A DNA stretch of 64,000 nucleotides, taken from Thermincola carboxydiphila. GTDB lineage: Bacteria; Bacillota; Thermincolia; Thermincolales; UBA2595. The stretch's first letter is position 1. Every line of letters begins with the position of its first letter. A model generated the notes under the pieces. The model searched no databases and was not told where the DNA came from. It saw only the letters and a program-made list of their open reading frames with translations. Where the stretch lies: the NCBI GenBank assembly GCA_016841325.1, contig JAENZJ010000009.1, forward strand, positions 1-64,000, written 5' to 3'. Both the position numbers and the translations under genes were made by a program. This document shows, one piece after another, positions 1 through 8,227 of the stretch.

Positions 1-126
1 GAACAGCCCCCTGCCCAAACTCCTGCCGGCTCTCCTGTTAGAGCCGGGGCGCTGCCTTTCTCCAAAACCAAGAACCTGCCTCCGACCGGTTCCCGGACCG
101 AAGAAACTGCTGTTACCAGGAAACAT
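1..126 (-). CDS. Start of a small Gly/Arg-rich protein, cut by the left edge
   Basis: An AAGGAGG ribosome binding site lies about 10 bases upstream of an ATG at 126 on the minus strand. The frame then stays open for 42 codons to the window edge. The visible residues are rich in Gly, Arg and Phe (beginning MFPGNSSFFGPGTGRR), with no recognisable domain. It lies 46 bases downstream of ablB on the same strand and could be its operon neighbour. The composition recalls small Gly-rich proteins such as DUF5320, but this is only a resemblance. A hairpin (26-47) lies inside the frame, so untranslated DNA remains possible. The strong ribosome binding site is the main support. Confidence 0.45.
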   Translation of the reverse strand, partial: MFPGNSSFFGPGTGRRQVLGFGERQRPGSNRRAGRSLGRGLF

Positions 127-172
127 TTATTATTTACCTCCTTCTTTACTCCGGGTTAAAGTCATATTCCAT

Positions 173-1042
173 TTATATTATGTCAATATTGATATTAATG
201 TCCCTGGGAATGTCCGGTTCAAGTTCTTTGACCCAGAGATTCATGTCCTCAAATTTGCCCATAATGTTACAGTTGTTTATCAACCGTCCCCCGTACGTGT
301 AACCATGGCGATGGAAGACCAGGTTAATGCCGTGGGACAGAGCACGCGACAGGGAGTAGAGTGTCTGCATCTGTTCCTTTCTCATTTCATCTTCAAGGGC
401 ATTAATCAAAATGGACATCAAACCCTGGCCTCTGTAATCAGGGAGGGTGGCACAATCAGTCATTTCTGCAGCCATATTGGTCCGGCTGAACTCCGCAGAG
501 GCAGCGCTGATGATTTTCCCCTGGTTTTCAATCACCTTAAAATGTGCTTTTTTTCCAATTACCTGTTCCAGGTATTCGGGCCTGTTTAATGGTGTGGGAT
601 AACTGGGGAATACCGCTGTGAATAGTTCTACCAATACCGGAATATCATCTGTCCCGGCTGAACGCAGGCGGCTGCCTTCGGGAAGCTTTTTCAGTTTGAC
701 TGCAGCGGGCTGGGCCAGTATCTGCTGCAGTATTTCGTCTTCATCTTCAATGAACTGGCTGATGCGCCGCTCTTTTCCGAAAAACCGGGACAGGCAGTAA
801 CCGGTTTTTCCCCGGAAATAGCTTTTGATAAAGCCTTCCAGGATGAAGCCGCGGGAAAGGAAGGTCTCCCAGTCTGCTTCCCTGGAGACCAGGACAACCT
901 TGCCGAACCCGTTTTCCCTGGCCAGGTAATTTAGGTATTCGGCCAATGCCGGAATATTAGCGCCGTGGTAGTCAAGCACTTTGACCCTTTCATTGGTACA
1001 GTCAATAAACACCTCAACTGTGAAGTCCTCTGCTATCATCAT
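173..1042 (-). CDS. ablB: Beta-lysine N-acetyltransferase
   Basis: GNAT-family acetyltransferase of 289 residues, expected to transfer acetyl from acetyl-CoA to the epsilon-amino group of beta-lysine, giving the compatible solute N-epsilon-acetyl-beta-lysine. The N-terminal half (1-120) is the extension typical of AblB. The C-terminal half (about 125-265) holds the GNAT fold, with the acetyl-CoA motif DYRGQGLMSILINALE near residue 205. It begins 11 bases after the ablA stop, with AAGGAGA in front of a double ATG (1042 and 1039), so translation is probably coupled. The adjacency to lysine 2,3-aminomutase makes the assignment much firmer than the GNAT fold alone. Confidence 0.85.
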   Translation of the reverse strand: MMIAEDFTVEVFIDCTNERVKVLDYHGANIPALAEYLNYLARENGFGKVVLVSREADWETFLSRGFILEGFIKSYFRGKTGYCLSRFFGKERRISQFIEDEDEILQQILAQPAAVKLKKLPEGSRLRSAGTDDIPVLVELFTAVFPSYPTPLNRPEYLEQVIGKKAHFKVIENQGKIISAASAEFSRTNMAAEMTDCATLPDYRGQGLMSILINALEDEMRKEQMQTLYSLSRALSHGINLVFHRHGYTYGGRLINNCNIMGKFEDMNLWVKELEPDIPRDININIDII

Positions 1043-1053
1043 TTTCGGTCTCC

Positions 1054-2313
1054 TTATTGTAAATAGTCCTGCCTGCGGCTTTCCCTGATATTTCCCCTGG
1101 GGACCAGGCTGATTTTCCGGTCAGCAAACAGTTTTGCCAGTCCTGACCTGATGGGCACCTGGTCTTCACATATCCCGCACTCCATACAGCTTCCGGTGCG
1201 GTTGTCGGGCTCAGTATAAGCACAAATGACCCCTTCGTAGTTGCGCAGGATAACTTTCTCGTCAGACATGGATATCAGGTATTGGGGTGAAACCGGGATT
1301 TTCCCTCCACCCCCCGGAGCATCCACGACATAGGTGGGGACCGCCAGCCCGGAGGTATGGCCCCGGAGCATTTCGATTATCTCAATACCTTTGGCAACTG
1401 AGGTCCGCAGGTGTTCCAGGCCCTCGGAGAGGTCACACTGGTACAGGTAGTAGGGGCGCACCCGCATTTTTACCAGCAGGTGGACCAGCTTCCTTACAAT
1501 GTATGGGCAGTCATTAACCCCGTGTAACAATACGGTCTGGTTGCCCAGCGGGATTCCGGCATCAGCCAGCATACTGCAGGCGGTTTCTGCCTCCGGGGTA
1601 ATCTCTCTGGGGTGGTTAAAGTGTGTATTCAGCCACACCGGGTGAAAGCGTTTCAGCAGTTGGCACAAATCTTCGGTTATGCGCTGTGGCAGGACGACAG
1701 GGGTCCTGCTGCCGAAACGGATTATTTCCACATGAGGGATCTCCCGTAAACGCCGGAGCAGGTATTCCAGGCGATCATTATTTACCAGCAAAGCGTCTCC
1801 CCCGGAAATCAGGACATCCCTGACAGCAGGTGTCCCGGCTATGTAGTCCAAAGCCTGTTCGATGGCATCTTTGGGCATGGCCTTGTCGGTACTGCCGGCC
1901 AGGCGGCGCCTGGTACAGTGACGGCAGTACATGGAGCACTGGTCTGTAATCAGGAACAGGACCCGGTCGGGATACCGGTGGGTAAGTCCGGGCACCGGGG
2001 AGTCTGCATCTTCTGAAAGCGGGTCTTCCAGGTCGCAGGGGCTTTCATCCAGCTCCCAGGTGACCGGGACAGCCTGCTTGCGAATGGGGCATTTGGGGTC
2101 ATCCGGGTCCATGAGCAGGGCATAATAGGGTGTGATGGCCATCCTCAGGGTCTGCAGGCAGTTTCTGATACCTTCTTCTTCTTCACCGGTTAGATTTATT
2201 ACCTGTTTAAGCTGTTCTATTTCGGTGATCCGGTTGGCGACCTGCCAGTGCCAGTCGTTCCACTGTTTATCTGTAATGTCCTGCCACATTGGTATTTCAC
2301 GGTAACTGCGCAA
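1054..2313 (-). CDS. ablA: Lysine 2,3-aminomutase
   Basis: Radical SAM, PLP-dependent enzyme of 419 residues converting L-lysine to L-beta-lysine. The 4Fe-4S cysteines are C126, C130 and C133 (CSMYCRHC). PGGGGK at 333-338 carries the PLP lysine K338. A C-terminal cysteine set (C376, C379, C382) matches the zinc-binding region of the family, and length is normal. The start is taken as TTG at 2313 because GGGGAGG lies about 9 bases upstream; an ATG at 2289 has no ribosome binding site. Pairing with ablB points to osmolyte synthesis rather than lysine fermentation. Its ribosome binding site lies in the 3' arm of a hairpin (2324-2363). Confidence 0.93.
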   Translation of the reverse strand: MRSYREIPMWQDITDKQWNDWHWQVANRITEIEQLKQVINLTGEEEEGIRNCLQTLRMAITPYYALLMDPDDPKCPIRKQAVPVTWELDESPCDLEDPLSEDADSPVPGLTHRYPDRVLFLITDQCSMYCRHCTRRRLAGSTDKAMPKDAIEQALDYIAGTPAVRDVLISGGDALLVNNDRLEYLLRRLREIPHVEIIRFGSRTPVVLPQRITEDLCQLLKRFHPVWLNTHFNHPREITPEAETACSMLADAGIPLGNQTVLLHGVNDCPYIVRKLVHLLVKMRVRPYYLYQCDLSEGLEHLRTSVAKGIEIIEMLRGHTSGLAVPTYVVDAPGGGGKIPVSPQYLISMSDEKVILRNYEGVICAYTEPDNRTGSCMECGICEDQVPIRSGLAKLFADRKISLVPRGNIRESRRQDYLQ

Positions 2314-2323
2314 AAAAGAAAAC

Positions 2324-2363
2324 CTCCCCTGCTTTTTTTAGTTATTTTTTCAAAGCAGGGGAG
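2324..2363 (-). promoter_or_regulatory. Hairpin overlapping the ablA ribosome binding site
   Basis: CTCCCCTGCTTT and AAAGCAGGGGAG form a 12-base perfect stem around an A/T-rich loop. Read on the minus strand, the 3' arm contains the GGGGAGG that serves the ablA TTG start. A T-rich stretch (TTTTCTTTTTT) follows it. The structure could be an intrinsic terminator for the upstream marR operon, a translation-blocking hairpin for ablA, or both. Confidence 0.55.
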
Positions 2364-2406
2364 ATTTTATCCTGAATGTTTGTGGCAGCCTGATTTTATA
2401 GACTAA

Positions 2407-2811
2407 TCATCCGTCGGTTTTCAGTTCACCAGGTGAACCTTCTTCCCATATGGTAACATAGACCTTGCCGTCCTCACCCTTAAAACCCCTCAGGAGTTCA
2501 CAGTGCCTCAGGGTGGCGAACTGCTTGTCAAGCTGCCACTTGGGGAGCCGAAATTTTTTCATTATCTGTTCGTGAGTTACAGGGCCTTCCTGTTTTACAT
2601 AGTTATAAATATCTGTCTGTAGTTCTGTAAGTCCCTCGGTCCCTGTCTGGCCGGCCATTTTGCGGGCGACTTTGGCGCTGTAAACCGCGGTAACATCACA
2701 TGTACGGGGGGGTTCAATTGCTTCAATGTAGCAGTCCTCACAGAGAGTCTGGCCCATGTGTTCACATTTTTCACCATCAGGAATCGTATCTTTACACCTG
2801 TCACAAATCAT
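2407..2811 (-). CDS. Zinc-ribbon and winged-helix protein, unknown function
   Basis: Protein of 134 residues. The first 30 residues carry two CxxC pairs (C3/C6 and C24/C27), a small zinc ribbon. Residues about 58-120 resemble a winged helix-turn-helix (LTELQTDIYNYVKQEGPVTH, then a recognition-helix-like stretch ending in a basic wing). The start overlaps the marR stop by four bases (ATGA) and has GGAGGGAAAAG in front, so the two genes are translationally coupled. It is probably a DNA-binding or redox/metal-sensing partner of the MarR protein. No named family is recognised. Confidence 0.7.
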   Translation of the reverse strand: MICDRCKDTIPDGEKCEHMGQTLCEDCYIEAIEPPRTCDVTAVYSAKVARKMAGQTGTEGLTELQTDIYNYVKQEGPVTHEQIMKKFRLPKWQLDKQFATLRHCELLRGFKGEDGKVYVTIWEEGSPGELKTDG

Positions 2812-3257
2812 TCTTTTCCCTCCTCTCCATGATTTGGTGTTCTGAATTTGCGTAACAGAACATATAATTCCTGCTGTTCTTCCCAGGTAAGTCTGGTATC
2901 AATAAGCCTCCTGACAGTTTCCAGGGAACTGAGGATATCATCGCGGACCAGTCTGCCCCTGGGGGTGACAAATAATACGTAGGAACGGCGGTCATGGGGG
3001 TCCGGTTCCCGTGTGATATACCCCAGTTTTTCCAGCCTGTCGGTAATGCCCCCGATTGTAGTCCGGTCAACCCGCATCAGGCTGCCCAGTTCATGCTGGT
3101 TGAAGCCGTCACACTTCCAGAGGAAAGCCAGGGTGGCAAACTGCGGTGGTGTCAGCCCGAATTCCGCGACTGCATCTTTCATCATCCCGTGGGCCTCTTG
3201 GTGGCTTTTGGCAAGTAGGAAAGGAAGCCACTCCTCGATATCAAACAAGCAAATCAT
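2808..3257 (-). CDS. MarR-family transcriptional regulator
   Basis: Protein of 149 residues with the MarR layout: dimerisation helices at both ends and a winged helix-turn-helix at about 45-110 (LTPPQFATLAFLWKCDGFNQ, then the recognition helix LGSLMRVDRTTIGGITDRLEKLGYITREPDPHD). The DRR wing motif typical of MarR follows. It is the first gene of a minus-strand unit with the zinc-ribbon protein. The ribosome binding site at the chosen ATG is weak (GAAGG directly in front), so the exact start is uncertain. A 14-base perfect palindrome lies 63-76 bases upstream and is the likely self-regulation site. Confidence 0.88.
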   Translation of the reverse strand: MICLFDIEEWLPFLLAKSHQEAHGMMKDAVAEFGLTPPQFATLAFLWKCDGFNQHELGSLMRVDRTTIGGITDRLEKLGYITREPDPHDRRSYVLFVTPRGRLVRDDILSSLETVRRLIDTRLTWEEQQELYVLLRKFRTPNHGEEGKE

Positions 3258-3319
3258 CCTTCACAACACAATTTAACAGCGAGTCTTCGTCCAGGCTGCC
3301 AGGTTACTAACGGAAAATC

Positions 3320-3333
3320 ATCAGTATACTGAT
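3320..3333. promoter_or_regulatory. Palindrome, probable MarR operator
   Basis: ATCAGTATACTGAT is a perfect 14-base palindrome in the A/T-rich space between marR (minus) and the secreted-protein gene at 3505 (plus). Size, symmetry and position fit a MarR dimer site. Confidence 0.5.
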
Positions 3334-3504
3334 TATATTTTAGCAATTATTTTGTTCCAGGTCAAACTTTTATTGCAACAGGCTAAATAATACCTGCGGC
3401 TGTTAGTTTTCCCAGCAGGTTAAGGGGGTTCGGGCAGCGAATTATACTGGAGCTGATTCTATAAATGAGTAACTTTATTAAGATGACAGGAATGATGAAG
3501 GAAT

Positions 3505-4092
3505 ATGAAAAAGAGAGCTTTTGGATATTTGCTGCTTGTTATAGTGATTATACTTGGCCTGAGTTTTTTTCCCCAGCATCGCAGGGTCAGGTCCCTGATG
3601 CCCCACCTTCCGGCTCCCATTGCATCTGAAAAGGCCCTGGTTACTCCTGCGGGGCAGGGGCTGGAGGGATTGATTGTAAGTGAAATCTGTGACAACCTGA
3701 ACATTGACAACCGGTTTATGTACTGGGCTGAGCCACAGGACCTGGAGGGCTTTAACAGCCTCATTATAGCCCTGGGGTTCAGCCAACAGGGGTTGTATTC
3801 ACTGCATAAAGAAGAGGAACAGGAAATTGAACGGGTCAGTCAACTGGTACAGGCTGCAGAGGAGCGGGACATTCCTGTTGTCCTGATACACTTAGGCGGT
3901 CAGGACCGCAGGGGTACGGCAAATGATGACCTGGCCGAAATCCTGGCTGCCGGGACGGACTATATTATTGTCACCCAGGATGGTGAAAGGGACGGCTTTT
4001 TTACCGGGCTGGCAGATGAAAACAGTATTCCTGTTACTGTGGTTAACGGAGTTTCGGCGGTAAAAGTGCCCCTGAACTCTGTGTATAGATAG
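3505..4092 (+). CDS. Exported or membrane-anchored protein, DUF6305-like
   Basis: Protein of 195 residues. Residues 5-22 form one hydrophobic segment after KKR, a signal peptide or anchor. The remainder (about 40-195) looks like an alpha/beta domain: it has repeated hydrophobic strands (SLIIALGFS, IPVVLIHLGG, TDYIIVTQDG) and an acidic helix (EEEQEIERVSQLVQAAEERD). This resembles the small DUF6305 family, but I cannot confirm it. It lies 13 bases upstream of the sensor kinase and may be cotranscribed with it, which would suit a ligand-binding accessory protein. No catalytic motif is visible. Confidence 0.6.
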   Translation: MKKRAFGYLLLVIVIILGLSFFPQHRRVRSLMPHLPAPIASEKALVTPAGQGLEGLIVSEICDNLNIDNRFMYWAEPQDLEGFNSLIIALGFSQQGLYSLHKEEEQEIERVSQLVQAAEERDIPVVLIHLGGQDRRGTANDDLAEILAAGTDYIIVTQDGERDGFFTGLADENSIPVTVVNGVSAVKVPLNSVYR

Positions 4093-4105
4093 GAGGATTC
4101 ATACC

Positions 4106-5485
4106 ATGAGGACCACTGACCCCAAAAGGATTATTTATGCACTATGTGCCTTTTTTTTGGCAGGCACCAGTGCATATGAAGGAATATACCGCCTGGAATC
4201 CCGGCAGGTGATCGGAGGGCTGCTGGAGGAAGCTGTTACCAGAGGGGATACCGGGCTTCTGGTCCTGGCATCCTTTGAACTGGTGACCCTGGATACCCTT
4301 TGGCTTATTCCGGGAGTTTTAAGCGGCTTCCTGCTAATAGATGTGTGGCGCAGCCGTCTTCCTTTCAGGTGGTGGGTGAATTATTTCCTGGTGCTCCCCT
4401 GGGTGGCTGTAATTCACCTGGCCCTGGCCATGCAGGGGTCGGATTACAGTTTTATCGGCGGGTTTATTGTGATCGCCCTGACGGTCCTGGCAGTGATAGA
4501 AATGGGGGAGGGCAGGGAGAACTTTGCTCCGGTGGTGCTGGTCGTCTTTGGGGTGGGAATGGCTGTTAACTGGCTTAATATAGTCCCGGCATTTTCCTTT
4601 ATACCCATCAGCCACGGCGACCTGGATGTCGGGATAAAGCTGGCTGCCGGTTTCATGCAGGGGGAAACTGTGCTTAACCTGGTTGGCTTGTTTTTCTCGG
4701 TTTTTTTTATGTTTACCAGTTTGGTGGTAACCCTGCTGATTTCAGTTTATCTCAGGCGGATCAGCCTGGTGGAGGAAAATAAGGTCAAGGAGATGAAGCT
4801 TCAGGAAATGGAGATTCAGGCCAGGCAGGCCAGGGTACTTCAGGAAATGCATACACTGGTCCATGACCTGAAAACACCGCTGATGACTATCAGAGGACTT
4901 AATTCACTGGTAGAAATGAGCGCTGCCAATGAAAAGGTTGCTGAATACTGCCGCAGAATCGACGGTTCTGTGGACAAGGTCAATGCGATGGTTTCTGAGA
5001 TCCTGTATGATGAGGTACGCAAGAAGATTACGGTGGAAGAACTGATTACGTATGTCAGGGCCCATGTCCTGGTGAAAAAGGCCGGTCAGGAGGTTATCTT
5101 CGATATTGCAGAAGGACTGCCTTTACTGGAGATAAATGTTATCCGAATGAGCCGGGTCCTGATAAATGTAATTGAAAATGCATTTACGGCAACGGTGGGG
5201 GTCAGGAATGCCAGGATTACTATCAGGGTCTATGCCAAAGAGGGGGATGAGGTTATTTTTGAAATCTCCGATAATGGAAAGGGCATCCCTGCCGGGCAGC
5301 TGGATAAGGTCTGGAACTGGGGATACAGCACCAGTGGAAACTCTGCCGGACTGGGACTGGCTTTTGTGAGGCAGATAGTGGAAAACCACCGCGGGGCTGT
5401 GGAAATCAGCAGTTCTGAAGGCACCGGGACCAGGGTGACTATTAGCTTAAAGGGGGCAAAGGATAGTGAAAGTACTGATTATTGA
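4106..5485 (+). CDS. Membrane sensor histidine kinase
   Basis: Protein of 459 residues. Six or so membrane segments occupy residues 1-225 with no large extracytoplasmic domain, followed by a coiled coil (VEENKVKEMKLQEMEIQARQ). The phosphoacceptor histidine is in LVHDLKTPL near residue 253. ATP-binding motifs follow: N box NVIENAFTA, G1 DNGKGIP and G2 GLGLAF. AGGAGG precedes the ATG. The gene overlaps the response regulator by 20 bases, so they form one two-component system. The multi-TM sensor suggests detection of a membrane or small-molecule signal. The peptide importer starting about 100 bases further downstream is a plausible target. Confidence 0.88.
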   Translation: MRTTDPKRIIYALCAFFLAGTSAYEGIYRLESRQVIGGLLEEAVTRGDTGLLVLASFELVTLDTLWLIPGVLSGFLLIDVWRSRLPFRWWVNYFLVLPWVAVIHLALAMQGSDYSFIGGFIVIALTVLAVIEMGEGRENFAPVVLVVFGVGMAVNWLNIVPAFSFIPISHGDLDVGIKLAAGFMQGETVLNLVGLFFSVFFMFTSLVVTLLISVYLRRISLVEENKVKEMKLQEMEIQARQARVLQEMHTLVHDLKTPLMTIRGLNSLVEMSAANEKVAEYCRRIDGSVDKVNAMVSEILYDEVRKKITVEELITYVRAHVLVKKAGQEVIFDIAEGLPLLEINVIRMSRVLINVIENAFTATVGVRNARITIRVYAKEGDEVIFEISDNGKGIPAGQLDKVWNWGYSTSGNSAGLGLAFVRQIVENHRGAVEISSSEGTGTRVTISLKGAKDSESTDY

Positions 5486-6077
5486 TGACAATGAGGACAT
5501 CAGGTTTACCGTCAGCGAAATATGTGATTTTGCCGGGTGGACTCCGGTAACGGCCGGTAACGGATATGAAGGGGCCGAACTTTTCAGGACTGAAGAGCCG
5601 GACCTCGTCGTCGTTGATTATCATATGCCCATGCTGGATGGGATGGAAACCATAGAGCAGATCAGGAAACTGGACCGTAAGGTCCCTATTATCGTCCTCA
5701 CGGTAGACGAGCGCCAGGAAGTGGCTGATGAGTTCCTGGCCCTGGGGGCGACCGACTTTGCCTTAAAACCCATCAAGGCCCCGGACCTGATTGCCCGTAT
5801 CAAGGTAAACCTGAGGATTGCCCAGCTGCTTAAAATGGAGTCCGGTCTTGCGGAAGACAATGTTAAGGGGATCAGTGGGGCAACTCAGAAACTGATTATT
5901 GATTTTTTGAAAAAACAGAGTGAGCCGCTGACCATTGAAGAGATTACCACAGGTGTGGAACTTGCTTACCAGACGGTGCACCGGTACCTGATGAATATGG
6001 TCAGGGAAGGAATAGTCATTTCAGTCTGTGACTATGGGAAGGTAGGGAGGCCCAGGAACCGTTACCGGCTTGTTTAG
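5466..6077 (+). CDS. Response regulator with C-terminal helix-turn-helix (CitB/DpiA-like)
   Basis: Protein of 203 residues starting at GTG inside the kinase gene, with AAAGGGGG in front. Residues 1-120 form a receiver domain: acidic pocket IIDDNED, phosphoacceptor aspartate in VVVDYHMPMLDG, and the conserved lysine in ALKPI. Residues about 135-203 form a winged helix-turn-helix (LTIEEITTGVELAYQTVHRY) resembling the output domains of CitB/DpiA-type regulators of transport genes. It is the partner of the kinase immediately upstream. Regulation of the oligopeptide transporter that follows is inferred from position only. Confidence 0.87.
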   Translation: MKVLIIDDNEDIRFTVSEICDFAGWTPVTAGNGYEGAELFRTEEPDLVVVDYHMPMLDGMETIEQIRKLDRKVPIIVLTVDERQEVADEFLALGATDFALKPIKAPDLIARIKVNLRIAQLLKMESGLAEDNVKGISGATQKLIIDFLKKQSEPLTIEEITTGVELAYQTVHRYLMNMVREGIVISVCDYGKVGRPRNRYRLV

Positions 6078-6137
6078 AATGGTTTTAAGAGAAATATGAG
6101 ATAAAATAGGATTTTTCATAATGTTCCGCTAAAATAA

Positions 6138-6161
6138 AAGGGCAGGTCCCAGGATGCCCTT
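6138..6161 (+). terminator. Hairpin after the two-component system
   Basis: AAGGGCA and TGCCCTT pair around a 10-base loop 60 bases after the regulator stop. There is no clear T-run, so termination is probably partial. Confidence 0.3.
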
Positions 6162-6188
6162 GTAAACAAATGATATGGGGGATATTAA

Positions 6189-7175
6189 GTGGCTGAGATT
6201 TTACTTTCAATTGAAGACCTAAAGACATATTTCTATACAGAATCCGGTGTTGTCAAGGCGGTTGACGGGGTCAGTTTCAGTATTGAGAGGGGCAAGACCC
6301 TGGGGGTTGTCGGTGAGTCCGGTTCCGGTAAATCGATTACCGCCATGTCGATTCTGCAGTTAATTCCGTCACCACCAGGGAAGATTACAGGAGGCAGGAT
6401 AATGTTTGAAGGGGTGAACCTGCTGGAAAAATCCCCTGAAGAAATCAGGAAAATCCGGGGCAATGAAATTTCAATGATATTTCAGGACCCGATGACTTCC
6501 CTGAATCCGGTCCTGACAGTGGGTGAACAGCTTGCTGAGGTAATTATGCTGCATCAGAAACTGGATAAAAAGGCTGCTCAGGACAAAGCTGCTGAGATGC
6601 TGGGGCTGGTTGGGATCCCTGACCCCGCGAAACGGCTCAAATCCTATCCTCACGAATTCAGCGGCGGGATGAGGCAGAGAGCTATGATTGCCATGGCCCT
6701 TTCCTGTAATCCCAAGCTTTTGATAGCTGATGAGCCTACCACTGCCCTTGATGTGACTATTCAGGCCCAGATCCTGGAACTTATGAATGACCTGAAGAAA
6801 AAGCTGAACACATCTATTATGATGATTACCCATGACCTGGGTGTCATTGCCGAGATATGTGATGATGTTGTGGTTATGTATGCAGGTAAACCTGTCGAGT
6901 ATGCAGATGTGGAGACAATCTTTTCATCTCCGCAGCATCCCTACACATGGGGACTCCTGGCATCACTTCCCAGGATTGAAGGGGAGCGCAGGCAGCGCCT
7001 GGAGGCTATTGAGGGGCTCCCCCCTGACCTGAGGAACATGCCTGATGGTTGTCCTTTTGCCCCGCGGTGCCAAAAGGCAATGGACATATGTTTCCGGGAG
7101 CAGCCTGCCACCAGGGAGATTGTTCCGGGCCATTCTGTTTCCTGCCATTTGGCCGGCAGCAAACAAAGCAGGTGA
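6189..7175 (+). CDS. Oligopeptide/dipeptide ABC importer ATPase (OppD/DppD type)
   Basis: Protein of 328 residues starting at GTG, with GGGGGAT in front. It has Walker A GESGSGKS (about 40), the Q-loop FQDPMTSLNP, the signature SGGMRQR and Walker B LLIADEPT. The C-terminal region (about 235-320) carries the cysteines of the oligo_HPY extension (CPFAPRCQKAMDIC), which is typical of peptide and nickel transporters. It is the first gene of a five-gene importer: ATPases, binding protein and two permeases. It energises uptake of short peptides at the membrane. Nickel or other substrates cannot be excluded from this subunit alone. Confidence 0.93.
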   Translation: MAEILLSIEDLKTYFYTESGVVKAVDGVSFSIERGKTLGVVGESGSGKSITAMSILQLIPSPPGKITGGRIMFEGVNLLEKSPEEIRKIRGNEISMIFQDPMTSLNPVLTVGEQLAEVIMLHQKLDKKAAQDKAAEMLGLVGIPDPAKRLKSYPHEFSGGMRQRAMIAMALSCNPKLLIADEPTTALDVTIQAQILELMNDLKKKLNTSIMMITHDLGVIAEICDDVVVMYAGKPVEYADVETIFSSPQHPYTWGLLASLPRIEGERRQRLEAIEGLPPDLRNMPDGCPFAPRCQKAMDICFREQPATREIVPGHSVSCHLAGSKQSR

Positions 7176-7182
7176 TAAACTG

Positions 7183-8154
7183 ATGGAAGCATTACTTAAA
7201 GTAAGGAATCTGAAAAAGCACTTCCCAGTTACCAAGGGAATTATAATGGAAAAACAGGTAGGCCTTGTCAAAGCGGTAGACGGTGTCGGATTTGATGTAA
7301 ATAAGGGGGAAACACTTGGATTGGTAGGGGAGAGCGGTTGTGGCAAGAGTACCACCGGCAGGTGTATCCTCAGACTGATAGAACCTACTGAAGGTGAAGT
7401 GGAGTTTAACGGAGTAAATGTCCGGACACTGGATAACCAGGCCCTGAGGCGGATTCGCAAGGATATGCAGATGGTTTTTCAGGACCCCTTTGCATCCCTG
7501 AACCCCAGGATGAAGGTAGGGGATATAATTATGGAGCCTATCCTGCTGCACGGGATTGCCAAAGGCAGGGAAGCCCGGGAGAAGGTGAAAAACCTTCTCG
7601 ATGTGGTCGGGCTGGCCGGTTACCATGCTGAGCGCTATGCCCATGAATTTAGCGGTGGGCAGAGGCAGAGAATCGGTATTGCCAGGGCCCTTGCAGTTGA
7701 GCCTAAACTCATTGTCTGTGATGAACCGGTATCTGCCCTGGATGTCAGTATTCAGGCCCAGATTATCAACCTGATGGAAGACCTTCAGGAACAATTTGAT
7801 CTGACTCTTATTTTTATTGCCCATGACCTCAGTGTAGTTCATCATATCAGTGACAGGGTTGCCGTAATGTACCTGGGCAGGATTGTGGAAATGGCAGGCT
7901 ACCGCGAGCTTTACGAGAACCCGTGCCATCCATATACCAAAGCCCTTCTTTCAGCTATCCCGGTCCCTGACCCCAAGGCCAAAAAAGAGAAAATAATGCT
8001 CAGGGGTGATGTTATCAGTCCCCTGAACCCGCCTCCGGGGTGCAACTTCCATACCAGGTGCCCCTACGCTATTCCAAGGTGCAGGGACGAGGCCCCTGAA
8101 CTGAAGGAGACTGATACCGGGCACAGCGTCGCCTGCCACCTGGTTAACCCGTAA
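7183..8154 (+). CDS. Oligopeptide/dipeptide ABC importer ATPase (OppF/DppF type)
   Basis: Second ATPase of the importer, 323 residues. Motifs are Walker A GESGCGKST, Q-loop FQDPFASLNPR, signature SGGQRQR and Walker B LIVCDEPVSALD, with C-terminal cysteines CNFHTRCPYAIPRC. The start is taken at ATG 7183, seven bases after the oppD stop, where the family N-terminus begins (MEALLKVRNLKKHF). A longer frame reaching back to 7045 only overlaps oppD in another frame. OppD and OppF form the heterodimeric motor under the two permeases. Confidence 0.93.
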   Translation: MEALLKVRNLKKHFPVTKGIIMEKQVGLVKAVDGVGFDVNKGETLGLVGESGCGKSTTGRCILRLIEPTEGEVEFNGVNVRTLDNQALRRIRKDMQMVFQDPFASLNPRMKVGDIIMEPILLHGIAKGREAREKVKNLLDVVGLAGYHAERYAHEFSGGQRQRIGIARALAVEPKLIVCDEPVSALDVSIQAQIINLMEDLQEQFDLTLIFIAHDLSVVHHISDRVAVMYLGRIVEMAGYRELYENPCHPYTKALLSAIPVPDPKAKKEKIMLRGDVISPLNPPPGCNFHTRCPYAIPRCRDEAPELKETDTGHSVACHLVNP

Positions 8155-8227
8155 AGGTTTAGTTTAACGGTATTAATTCCTGCAGGAGTTAAAATACAAA
8201 AAAATTTATTTTAAGGAGGTTTATGAA

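Noticed and set aside
7192-7929. 245-codon antisense frame inside the OppF-type gene
   Set aside because: It is an antisense shadow of a clear ABC ATPase; no ribosome binding site or domain was seen.
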